A model generated the notes under the pieces. That model was given only the letters and a program-made list of their open reading frames with translations. It did not search any database and was not told the origin of the DNA. 37,228 nucleotides of DNA, from positions 1-37,228 of the forward strand of contig JAPLNB010000373.1 of assembly GCA_026693085.1 (NCBI GenBank). Reading direction: 5' to 3'. Made by a program: the position numbers and the translations under genes. This stretch comes from Planctomycetota bacterium (GTDB lineage Bacteria; Planctomycetota; Phycisphaerae; Tepidisphaerales; Tepidisphaeraceae). Positions 29,988 through 37,228 of this stretch are shown in pieces (positions within the stretch are counted from its first letter, which is position 1; each line of letters opens with the position of its first letter).

Positions 29988-31784
29988 TTACTTTTGCGCG
30001 GGTTGGAGCGTGACGCCGACGAGGACGGTGGAGTCTTGGCCTTCGTTGTTGAAGGCGATGTCGGGGATGCCGTCTTTGTTCATGTCGAAGATGCAGAGAC
30101 TGCGGGTGTTGAAGATGCGTTGGTAGAGACCGAGGTCGGCGGTGGCGTCGGAGAAGGTGTTGTTGCCGTTGTTGCGGAAGTAGAGGTTCGGGCCTTTGAC
30201 GCAGCCGATGAGGAGGTCGGGGCGGCCTTTCCTGGCCAGGTCCACCCAGAGCGCGGACGTGATGTGGAGGATGGGTTTGCCGAGGTCGCCGGACTGGGCG
30301 GTGATGTCGGTGAAGTGCGCTTTGCCGTCGTTGCGGTAGAGTCTGCACTGGCCGTCGAGTTGGGGGACGAAGAGGACAGAGCCGGCCGGGTCGGCGAAGA
30401 GAGGCGTGATTCTTCCGGTCTTGAAGGAAAGGCCGGAGTCTTTCGACTCGACGAAACCGGCGGGGGTGTTGAGGACGAGCAGGCCAGTGCCGGCGGAGTA
30501 GAGAAAATCGGGCCGGCCGTCGCCATTTACATCGGCGACGGCGAGGTGATCGCCTTTGAGGTTGGCGGCGATGCCTGTGGGGCCGAGGGCGACTTTGGCG
30601 GAGATGTCTTCGAACCAGGGCTGGGCGGACGGTGCCGCGGGTTGCGTGCTGGGGGTTTTCGGAAGGAGGTTGTGGTAGAGGCGGAGGCCGAGGAAGCCGT
30701 TGGCGAGCAGGATGTCGGGTCTTCCGTCGGCGTTGGCGTCGATGAAGGCGGCGGCGGTCAGGTTGTAATAGGGTTCTTTGGGGAATCGGGCGGATTCATC
30801 GCGGAACCTACCGCCTTCGTTGATGAAGAGCTTTGGGCCCGTGAGAGTGGCCAGGAGTAGGTCGGGTTTGCCGTCGCCGTTGACGTCGGCGAAGGCGGCG
30901 GCGCGTGCGCCCCCCGTGTAGGGTAGGGGTGCGTCTTCCATGGTGTTGCCGGAGGGGCGGAGGAGGACGGTCTTGTCTTCGCCGAACAGGCAGAGCCCCA
31001 TTCGGCCGTTGGAGTCGAAATCGGCGGCGACGATGCCGAGAGCGCCTGGGTCGACGCGGTTGATGGTGCCGAGGTGTGAGAAACCGGGCATGGTTTCGAT
31101 ACGCTGAAATTCCTGTTGGCCCCAGGCGACAAAATCACGTTTTTCGTTGTATTCGAGGAGCTTGAGGCTGGCGCGGAGGCGTTGGATTCTGCCGGTGCGA
31201 AGGGAGAGCCCGTTCTTGTCGCCATCCGCGAAGCAGGGGGTGATGACCTCCTGGCCGGCGATGATGGAAGTGACGAGGGGAATGAGTCTCTCGGGTTTAC
31301 CGGCGTACGAGCGGAGGAGGTAGGGTTCGCCGTGGATCATGTTCCACCATTCGCCGCCGGGGTAGGTCTGGTACCAGTAATTATTGATGCAGGTTTCGGC
31401 GGCGGAGCCGTTGTGGAACATGACAACGATCTTTCCAGGCTCGCACTCGGCCATGATGAACTGGGGTTCGCGAGGGTGGAAACCGGCTTTGCCGATGTTG
31501 TGGCGAACGATCTCCGTGGGGTGTTTGCCTTTGAGGTCCTGGACTTTCTTGTAGATGATGAGGTTCTTCTCCTTGTCGATTTTTTCCACCTGGAGGACGA
31601 CGATGTTGGTGGACTCGGAGATGAGGCGGCCGAGGGAGTAGGGGGCTTCGACGTAGGCGGAGGCGGGGCGGGACATCGCGAGAATCACACAGCAAACCGC
31701 GAAGGCACGAAGGCATGGTGGGGCAAAACGATGAACGATGAACGATGAACGATGAATCGAACCTGCGTTAACGGGTATCGTCAT
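29988..31784 (-). CDS. Secreted FG-GAP/VCBS repeat protein
   Basis: A 598-residue exported protein. The signal region is IHRSSFIVHRFAPPCLRAFAVCC, cleavage near RPASA. An N-terminal domain of about 200 residues has its own character (YSLGRLISESTNIVVLQVEKIDKEKN, INNYWYQTYPGGEWWNMIHG). It is followed by FG-GAP blades with calcium-type motifs: DVNGDGKPDLLLA, DANADGRPDILLA, DVNGDGRPDFLYS and DMNKDGIPDIAFN. These form a seven-bladed integrin-like propeller. The N-terminal domain may be a heme- or metal-binding module, but no CxxCH motif is present. It is second in the five-gene set, 51 bp after the TPR gene and 9 bp before the PQQ gene. Confidence 0.85.
   Translation of the reverse strand: MTIPVNAGSIHRSSFIVHRFAPPCLRAFAVCCVILAMSRPASAYVEAPYSLGRLISESTNIVVLQVEKIDKEKNLIIYKKVQDLKGKHPTEIVRHNIGKAGFHPREPQFIMAECEPGKIVVMFHNGSAAETCINNYWYQTYPGGEWWNMIHGEPYLLRSYAGKPERLIPLVTSIIAGQEVITPCFADGDKNGLSLRTGRIQRLRASLKLLEYNEKRDFVAWGQQEFQRIETMPGFSHLGTINRVDPGALGIVAADFDSNGRMGLCLFGEDKTVLLRPSGNTMEDAPLPYTGGARAAAFADVNGDGKPDLLLATLTGPKLFINEGGRFRDESARFPKEPYYNLTAAAFIDANADGRPDILLANGFLGLRLYHNLLPKTPSTQPAAPSAQPWFEDISAKVALGPTGIAANLKGDHLAVADVNGDGRPDFLYSAGTGLLVLNTPAGFVESKDSGLSFKTGRITPLFADPAGSVLFVPQLDGQCRLYRNDGKAHFTDITAQSGDLGKPILHITSALWVDLARKGRPDLLIGCVKGPNLYFRNNGNNTFSDATADLGLYQRIFNTRSLCIFDMNKDGIPDIAFNNEGQDSTVLVGVTLQPAQK
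31701..31757 (+). repeat. GATGAAC/GAAGGCAC dispersed repeat, copy 2
   Basis: This carries GAAGGCACGAAGGCATG, a GGGGCAAAAC centre and four 7-bp units (GATGAAC x3, GATGAAT) at 31730-31757. It encodes the N-terminus of the FG-GAP protein on the minus strand. Confidence 0.85.
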
Positions 31785-31835
31785 AGCTTAGGGTCCTTCG
31801 AGTGAACCAACGGACTGGGGCGCGGGGCGACGCCT

Positions 31836-34800
31836 CTACTTGATTTCAGCGAGTCGTTTCTGGGCGAGGGCGGCGTGAGGGGTGTTGGGGAAATCTTTAA
31901 TGACCCGTTCGAGGAGGCGAGTGGATTCGCGGGGTAGTTTAAGCTCGATATAGGCGCGGGCGGCTTCGAGGAGTGCGGTGGCGGAGCAGTCGGGGTAGTC
32001 GTAGGAGTAGAAGGCGGTCATGAAGGCGTTGGCGGCGTCCTGGGGGCGCTTTTGCTCCATGCGGCACAGGCCGATGCCGAGTTGGGCGCGGGCGGCAAAT
32101 TCGGAGCCGGTGCGGGTGATGAGGTCGGAGTAGGCGTTGATGGCGTTGTCATATTGCTTGAGGTTCTGGAGGGCGAGGCCCATGTTATAGCGGGCTTCGT
32201 TGGCGAAGGCAGAGCGGGGGAAACGGCTGATGAGGTTCTCGACCGCTCGGCGGGCGGGTTCCGCCTGGTTGAGGGCGGCGTAGGCATAGCCGAGGCGGAG
32301 CAGGGCGCGGTCGGAGGTTCCGGGGAGGTGGCGGTAGAGGTCGCCGTCCTGGAAGGGCAGAAGGAGTTGGACGGCCTGGGCGTAGTCCTTTTGAAGGAAA
32401 GCGGCTTCGCCGGCGCCGTAGCGTGCGGGGGCCATGACCGGGCTCCTGGGAGCTTTGAGGATGGCGGCGAAGACCGCGGCGGCGGCTTTTCCGTCGGCTT
32501 TGGCGAGGTAGCAGGCGCCGAGGCGGATGCGGATGCGGTCCGCGAATTCCGGGGAAAGCTCGCCTTTCAGGGCGCCGGCGAGGACCGGGATGGCCGGGTC
32601 GATTTCGCCGCGGGCGGTGCACATCTCGGCCAACTCGAAGCGGCCGTCCATGGCGAGGGATGAATCGGCCGCGGTGGCGATGATCGCTTGATATTGCTGG
32701 CGAGCTTTGAGCTCGGAGGGCTGGAGTGGGATCGCGGCGAGGGGCAGATCGGGGGTTTGGATGGCGGGGACGGGTTGGCCGGGGGGGGTGTTCTTCGCGG
32801 CCTTTTCCTGCAGGGCTTTGAGGGCGTCGGCGCGGGCTTTTTGCATGGCGGCGTCAATTTCGGCGTCGCCCAGGCCACGGTAACACCAGGCGGACTCGTA
32901 GATCATCCGGGCGCGTTGCTCCATCTTCTCGGGTTTGTCTTTGAGCTTGGCGGCTTCGGCGATGAACAGGTCCGCGGTCTGGTTGAGACTGGTGCGCGCT
33001 TCGTTGATCGTGTTGCGGGCGGCTTGGACTTGTTCGGGATTGGGCTTTGAGGCGAGGGCTTTCTCGGCGGCTTCGATGCGGGCGACGGCCTGCTCGCGCC
33101 GGCACTGGGCGATCCGGAGCGGTGCTTCCGCGGCTTCAGGGCGGTCGGGGAAGTTCTTCGCGACGGATTCCAAGAGTGGGACGGCTTCGTCAAACTTGGT
33201 GCACTCTTTGAGCGCCATGGCGTGGCCAAACTGGAGGGCGGGAACCCAGTTGTCGTTGTTCTTGTCGGTGTCTTTGAGCAGATCGGCTTCGCGTTCCTGC
33301 CGCCACTTGGCGAGGAGGGCGGCGGCTTCGGCTGGTTTGCGCTGGCCCCGGAGTCCTTCGGCCATTCGCAGCATGGCGAGCGTAGCGAGCGGCGATTTGC
33401 GGAGGGGGTCGTTCTGGAAAAGGCTGAGTTCGCGGACGGCGGCGGGGAATCCGCCGAGTTGCTCAGTAATCTTCGCGTTCTCGAGCAACGCCAGCGGATA
33501 GAGCGGGTGGGTCTTGAGCGGCATCATGTAGCGCGCGTAGTCGCCGCGGGCCTTGAGCAGGGTCTTATTGCGCTCCTCGGGGTCGGCCGTGAGCGCGGCG
33601 ATACGCTGGTAGGTGTACCCGATCTTGATGGTGGCATCTGGGGCGAGCGCGACGTTCTCGGAATTGACGATGGTGCTCAGGAGGTTCTTGGCGTCTTCAA
33701 GTTGTTGCAGGAGGCGAGCGGTGGAAAGTGCGTCGTCGCCATCGGGAGGGAGTGTGCGCAGCAGGCAGTCGGCGAGAATGTAGTTGGTGCTGGCCAGAGG
33801 TCCGCTACGTTCGATGTCGGGGATGGAGGAAAGGGCCTTGGCGGCGGCCTCGAATTGGCCGAGCTGGTAGTAGGCCGAGGCGAGGCCTTGCTTCGCGAGG
33901 CTAAGGTGTTCGTAGGCGGGGTAGCGGGTGACGACATCCTGGTAGCGCTTGATGGCTTCGGTATATAATGCTTTGATCTGGTCGGGGGTGAGGCCGGAGT
34001 TGGGGTTATTGATGGCAGCAGCCGCGGTGAGGTAGGGGTTTTCGGCGAACCGGAAAGCGAGCGCGGGCAGGAGCGTGCTCTTGGGGTAAGCCTTCTGGAA
34101 GCGGAGGCAGGCTTCGTCGGAGTCCTTGTATTGGCCGGCGAGTTGAACTGACGTAGCCAAGCCATGGGAGGCTTCTTCCAGAGCGTCTGGGGCCGAGTTC
34201 TCCGAGAGAATGAGCTGATAGGTGGCGGCGGCGTCCTTGTAGAGTTTGGCGAGCCGTTGGGCGTCGCCGAGTTCGAGGAGAACTTCGCCGCGGCGGTTCT
34301 TGGCGTCGGGGTCGGCGCCGAGGAGCTTGGGGTCGGCGGCGATCGATTTGAGCCGGTCGGCGGATTTGCGCAGCTTGTCGATGGCGGATTTGACCGCCTG
34401 GTCGTAGGCGGCGAGGTTGGTGGGGTCGGCGCCGCCGATCTGCGCGCGGGCGAGCCAGCGGAGGGCCTGGTCGGACAGTTGAGGATGTTCCGCCAGGGGT
34501 TGCAGGAGCGGGATGGCTTGCGGGAATTGCTTGAGCTGGACCTGGCAAAAGCCTTGGCGGAGCTGGGCTTCGGGTGCGAGCGGGGACTTGGGGGTGATCT
34601 GGAGGAACGTGGTGAAGCGCGCCAGGGCGTCGGCGGGTTTGCCTTGTTCGAACAGGAGCACGCCGTGGTAGAAGGCGGCGAGCGCAATGTAGTCGGGGGG
34701 CGGGCTGGAGAGGATGGCTTGGAGGCGGGCTTTCTCTTCGGGTTTGTCTTTGAAGGCGTCGGGGTTCTTGAGGACATCTTCGGCGGCTTTGCGTTGGGCG

Positions 34801-35684
34801 AGGTAGCCACCCTGGATGGCGCTGTAAAGGGTGACGGCTTCGGGGCGTTCGCCGGCCAGGTGGTGGGCGCGGGCGAGGAGATAACGGGCGTGGAGGCCTG
34901 TTTCAGTGTTCTCGAAGGGGGCGAGCAGCACCAGGGACTTGGCGGCGGAGACATAGTCTTTGAGCATGAAGCAGGCGTAGCCGATTTGGTAGGCGGCCTG
35001 CGGGCGGTAGCGCGATTTGGCGAGGGTGGGGTCTTTGAGCACGGGGTCGATGGCGGCGAGGGCATCTTTGTAATTGGCGACGCGGAGCAGTACTTCGGCG
35101 CGGTCGCAACGGGCGCGGACGGACCATTCGAGGTCGAGCGGAAGCTCCTTGGCGTCGGGCGCGACGGCGGTCTTAACGCGGACGGCGAAGGCGTCGGCGG
35201 CCGTGGCGAATGAGACGGCGGCTTGGTTGAAGTGTTGGGTGGCGGCGGCGCGGAGTTGCTGGGCTTCGTTGGGCTTGGCGGGGATCTGGTCGAGCGTCTT
35301 GAGGCCGATGCCGCGATGCGCCAGCGCATAGTAGTAATGGATGAAGGAGCGGTCCGGGGAATCACCGAGAGTCGTGAGGGGTTGGAGGGCTTCGAGGGCG
35401 GCGGTGTGGTCGGGCTTGGGGCTTTCGAGCAGGGCCAATGCCAGGCCATAGCGCGCGCCAGCGGCGGTCTTGGGGAATTTCTGGAGGCAGGAGCGAAATC
35501 GTTCGATGGCAACGGGGTAGTTGCGGTCGTTGTAGGCCTGACGGGCGCTGTTGAGGAGGATAACGGCTTGTTCCTCGGGATTGGGCTGTTGCGCGGAAAG
35601 GTTGGAGGAGGTGACGATCAGGAGCATCGCTGTGACGGAAACGAAAAGACCGCAGAAACTTCCCGCGACTGGCCTTAAGATCAT
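31836..35684 (-). CDS. Giant secreted TPR-repeat protein
   Basis: A 1282-residue exported protein made largely of tetratricopeptide-type helix pairs. The start at 35684 (MILRPVAGSFCGLFVS) is fixed by GGAGGAG just upstream; a longer frame to 35735 lacks a ribosome site. A signal peptide ends near SSNLSAQ. Repeats are seen as ILLNSARQAYNDRNYPVAIERF, AAYQIGYACFMLKDYVSAAKSL, EAQLRQGFCQVQLKQFPQAI, LGIGLCRMEQKRPQDAANAF and many more. These alternate in the style of YbgF/BamD/outer-membrane TPR proteins ('F...P.s..a.eA.y..g'). Such proteins organise complexes in the periplasm. It is first of the leftward five-gene set and divergent from a membrane PQQ-propeller gene. The function is unknown. Confidence 0.88.
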   Translation of the reverse strand: MILRPVAGSFCGLFVSVTAMLLIVTSSNLSAQQPNPEEQAVILLNSARQAYNDRNYPVAIERFRSCLQKFPKTAAGARYGLALALLESPKPDHTAALEALQPLTTLGDSPDRSFIHYYYALAHRGIGLKTLDQIPAKPNEAQQLRAAATQHFNQAAVSFATAADAFAVRVKTAVAPDAKELPLDLEWSVRARCDRAEVLLRVANYKDALAAIDPVLKDPTLAKSRYRPQAAYQIGYACFMLKDYVSAAKSLVLLAPFENTETGLHARYLLARAHHLAGERPEAVTLYSAIQGGYLAQRKAAEDVLKNPDAFKDKPEEKARLQAILSSPPPDYIALAAFYHGVLLFEQGKPADALARFTTFLQITPKSPLAPEAQLRQGFCQVQLKQFPQAIPLLQPLAEHPQLSDQALRWLARAQIGGADPTNLAAYDQAVKSAIDKLRKSADRLKSIAADPKLLGADPDAKNRRGEVLLELGDAQRLAKLYKDAAATYQLILSENSAPDALEEASHGLATSVQLAGQYKDSDEACLRFQKAYPKSTLLPALAFRFAENPYLTAAAAINNPNSGLTPDQIKALYTEAIKRYQDVVTRYPAYEHLSLAKQGLASAYYQLGQFEAAAKALSSIPDIERSGPLASTNYILADCLLRTLPPDGDDALSTARLLQQLEDAKNLLSTIVNSENVALAPDATIKIGYTYQRIAALTADPEERNKTLLKARGDYARYMMPLKTHPLYPLALLENAKITEQLGGFPAAVRELSLFQNDPLRKSPLATLAMLRMAEGLRGQRKPAEAAALLAKWRQEREADLLKDTDKNNDNWVPALQFGHAMALKECTKFDEAVPLLESVAKNFPDRPEAAEAPLRIAQCRREQAVARIEAAEKALASKPNPEQVQAARNTINEARTSLNQTADLFIAEAAKLKDKPEKMEQRARMIYESAWCYRGLGDAEIDAAMQKARADALKALQEKAAKNTPPGQPVPAIQTPDLPLAAIPLQPSELKARQQYQAIIATAADSSLAMDGRFELAEMCTARGEIDPAIPVLAGALKGELSPEFADRIRIRLGACYLAKADGKAAAAVFAAILKAPRSPVMAPARYGAGEAAFLQKDYAQAVQLLLPFQDGDLYRHLPGTSDRALLRLGYAYAALNQAEPARRAVENLISRFPRSAFANEARYNMGLALQNLKQYDNAINAYSDLITRTGSEFAARAQLGIGLCRMEQKRPQDAANAFMTAFYSYDYPDCSATALLEAARAYIELKLPRESTRLLERVIKDFPNTPHAALAQKRLAEIK

Positions 35685-35721
35685 TACTCCTCCGGAATTG
35701 TCTAGAAGACAGACTACACGG

Positions 35722-35737
35722 GATTGTACGAACAATC
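35722..35737. promoter_or_regulatory. 16-bp palindrome over the likely promoter of the five-gene set
   Basis: GATTGT-ACGA-ACAATC is perfect in its 6-bp arms. On the minus strand it contains TACAAT (35728-35723), a 5/6 match to a -10 box, 38 bp upstream of the TPR start codon. A repressor binding here would block transcription directly. Confidence 0.4.
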
Positions 35738-35768
35738 AGAGCGACCGTTGAAACTGGGTTCACCGGGA

Positions 35769-35780
35769 GATTATGTAATC
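35769..35780. promoter_or_regulatory. Second palindrome in the divergent intergenic region
   Basis: GATTA-TG-TAATC has perfect 5-bp arms and lies 31 bp from the first palindrome. With it, it may form a two-site operator between the two divergent operons. Candidate only. Confidence 0.3.
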
Positions 35781-35903
35781 AGATGCATATAGAGGCAACG
35801 CAGAATCCGTTGGGCGTATTTCGTACTAAAATAGAGCCAAACAACAGGGGTAACCTGGGGGAGTATAGGAAGGCTAGATGGTTGCATACGGGCGTTGGGC
35901 GGT

Positions 35904-37228
35904 ATGTCGATGATGGACAGCATGGCTTATCCAGTTGCGGTAGTGCCGATCTTTGTGAATGCGGGGACGGCATTGGTGCCGGCGTTGTTGGCAGGAGCGG
36001 CGAGCTTGGTGGCCGTGTTGATGCGGCCACGGGAGCTGGTGGCGGTGTGTCGGCGCCGCCCGATGGTGCCGGCGGTCGGGGTGGTGGCGGTTGCGGCTTT
36101 GTGGTGGCTTGTTGGTGCGTTGATGGGCAGTGGCCAGGCGGTGGGGCGGGATGGCGGGAGGGATTGGACCAAGGAGGCGCTGCAGATCATGAGAAGCGAG
36201 GGGTCGGCGACCCGGCCGGTGGTTCCGGTGGAGGGGGCCAATGGCAGGGGAGCCGTGGTGTTCAGGCAGGATTACGGGCGCTGCGGGCATGATGGTGGGC
36301 CGGCGCCGGTCGGGCTGCGGGCGTTGTGGGAGTATAAGCAGCCGGATGGCGCGATGATGCTGTCGTCGCCGGCCGTGGTGGGGGATCGCGTGTATGGGGC
36401 GTCGTCGTTGCAGAATGTGGATGGGAAAATCTATGGGGGCATTTACTGTGTGGATGCCGGGAAGGGAAAGCAGATCTGGGCGACGAATGAGCCGTTGAAG
36501 GCGTTTTTCAGCTCCCCGGCGGTGTCCGCGGATGGAAAATACCTGGTTATCGGACAGGGCCTGCATGACGATAAGGACTGTGAGCTGTTGTGTCTGGAGA
36601 CCGAGAGTGGCAAGGTGCATTGGCGGGTGAAGACGACATTGCATGTGGAGGGGTCGCCAGCGATTCATGGAGATATGGTGGTGGTTGGGGCGGGGGCGAT
36701 TGAGGGGCTGGATCATAAGCCGACCACGGACCCGGGGGAGGTGATCGCGGTGAGGATTTCGGATGGAAAGGTGCTCTGGCGCTGCCAGGTGAATGATCCG
36801 GAGAGTTCGCCGGCGATATCGGAAGATGGGATTGTGTATATCGGGAGCGGCTTTGGGGGCAATGCCGTCGTGGCGCTGCGGAGCGAGTGCGACGAGGATC
36901 TGAAGAAAAAGGGGCTGGAGCGGGTGATGTGGCGGACCGCTTTGACCTATCCGGTGACGGGTGCGGTGACGCTAGCCGGGGATTGGGTGATCGTAGGGGC
37001 GGGGAATAGCGATTTTGTGTATTCGGCGCCGCATCCGGCCGGGGTGGTCGCGGCACTCGATGCGAAAACCGGCGAGGTGAAGTGGCGGACGCCGATGAAG
37101 GATGCGGTGTTGGGAGCGGTGGCCTATCGGGATGGGAAGTTGATCTGCCCGGTGAGGACCGGCGAGGTGGTGGCGTTGAACGCGGGCGATGGGACGGAGA
37201 TCTGGCGGCAGGCGGTGAGCGGGAAGTC
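35904..37228 (+). CDS. Membrane-anchored PQQ-like beta-propeller protein, 3' end outside the window
   Basis: An open frame of at least 441 codons runs off the right edge. The N-terminus carries two hydrophobic helices (AYPVAVVPIFVNAGTALVP... and VPAVGVVAVAALWWLVGAL) separated by a basic loop (RPRELVAVCRRRP). A linker and a PQQ-like propeller follow, with CVDAGKGKQIWATNEP, CLETESGKVHWRVKTT, VRISDGKVLWRCQVND, ALDAKTGEVKWRTPMK and ALNAGDGTEIWRQAVS. Thus the propeller is tethered to the inner membrane. Starts at 35904, 35910, 35913 and 35922 are all in frame, none with a good ribosome site. Codons prefer G at the third position, opposite to the C-ending genes elsewhere. It is divergent from the TPR gene and possibly functionally linked. 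Confidence 0.8.
   Translation, partial: MSMMDSMAYPVAVVPIFVNAGTALVPALLAGAASLVAVLMRPRELVAVCRRRPMVPAVGVVAVAALWWLVGALMGSGQAVGRDGGRDWTKEALQIMRSEGSATRPVVPVEGANGRGAVVFRQDYGRCGHDGGPAPVGLRALWEYKQPDGAMMLSSPAVVGDRVYGASSLQNVDGKIYGGIYCVDAGKGKQIWATNEPLKAFFSSPAVSADGKYLVIGQGLHDDKDCELLCLETESGKVHWRVKTTLHVEGSPAIHGDMVVVGAGAIEGLDHKPTTDPGEVIAVRISDGKVLWRCQVNDPESSPAISEDGIVYIGSGFGGNAVVALRSECDEDLKKKGLERVMWRTALTYPVTGAVTLAGDWVIVGAGNSDFVYSAPHPAGVVAALDAKTGEVKWRTPMKDAVLGAVAYRDGKLICPVRTGEVVALNAGDGTEIWRQAVSGK

Noticed and set aside
35783-36292. Rightward frame starting at 35783
   Set aside because: It is Gly-rich and overlaps, in another frame, the membrane helices of the PQQ-propeller gene that begins at 35904.

Overview
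The window looks like chromosomal DNA of a Planctomycetota bacterium, most likely of the Phycisphaerae type. This is inferred from gene content and style, not from a marker gene. The DNA is GC-rich. It carries several secreted PQQ-type beta-propeller proteins, a PEP-CTERM protein, an FG-GAP/VCBS protein, a YdjY-type protein, a DUF4838 protein, a NagB/PIG-L fusion and a Gfo/Idh/MocA-sugar isomerase operon, a combination typical of that phylum. No rRNA, tRNA, CRISPR array or intact transposase was seen.

Layout. (1) 1-4.9 kb: the start of a leftward gene, a gene-free stretch with a perfect consensus promoter, a boxA-like element and a T-rich 10-bp repeat, then rightward genes for a YkgJ-type Cys-cluster protein, lipid-A-disaccharide synthase (lpxB), a secreted SGNH/GDSL hydrolase and a secreted alpha/beta hydrolase. 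(2) 5.0-8.6 kb: a leftward three-gene sugar operon (PMI-like cupin, TIM-barrel isomerase, Gfo/Idh/MocA oxidoreductase). (3) 8.6-12.6 kb: a leftward pair, secreted DUF4838 protein and penicillin acylase-family hydrolase, translationally coupled. (4) 12.6-16.7 kb: a NagB/PIG-L fusion with its own terminator, a divergent ROK-family protein and a convergent aldo/keto reductase. (5) 16.7-17.7 kb: a small scarred patch with a PIN-toxin remnant, a duplicated 5' scrap of the next gene and a DUF4258/YgiT zinc-finger pair resembling a toxin-antitoxin module. (6) 17.7-23.2 kb: glycosyltransferase, ABC ATPase and a giant FtsX-type permease, tightly linked. (7) 23.3-25.8 kb: two PQQ-propeller proteins in tandem. 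(8) 25.8-26.9 kb: a possible small ORF and a PEP-CTERM protein. (9) 27.0-35.7 kb: a leftward five-gene set coding only for exported proteins (giant TPR, FG-GAP, PQQ, YdjY, Pro-rich), divergent from (10) a membrane-anchored PQQ-propeller gene cut by the window end.

How genes work together. Regions 2-4 look like sugar and amino-sugar catabolism: a surface glycoside-acting protein, deacetylation and deamination of glucosamine derivatives, a sugar kinase-like protein, and redox/isomerase steps. Region 6 looks like assembly and export, or outer-membrane handling, of a glycoconjugate. Region 9 looks like a periplasmic or surface scaffold of repeat proteins; its function is unknown.

The strongest unusual signals are DNA-level. 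Short palindromes and heptamer or decamer simple repeats occur throughout. In several genes these repeats form part of the coding sequence, including the signal peptides of three exported proteins and two in-frame inserts in the ABC permease. Several genes have a -10 hexamer exactly one transcription-start distance from the start codon, which suggests leaderless mRNAs.
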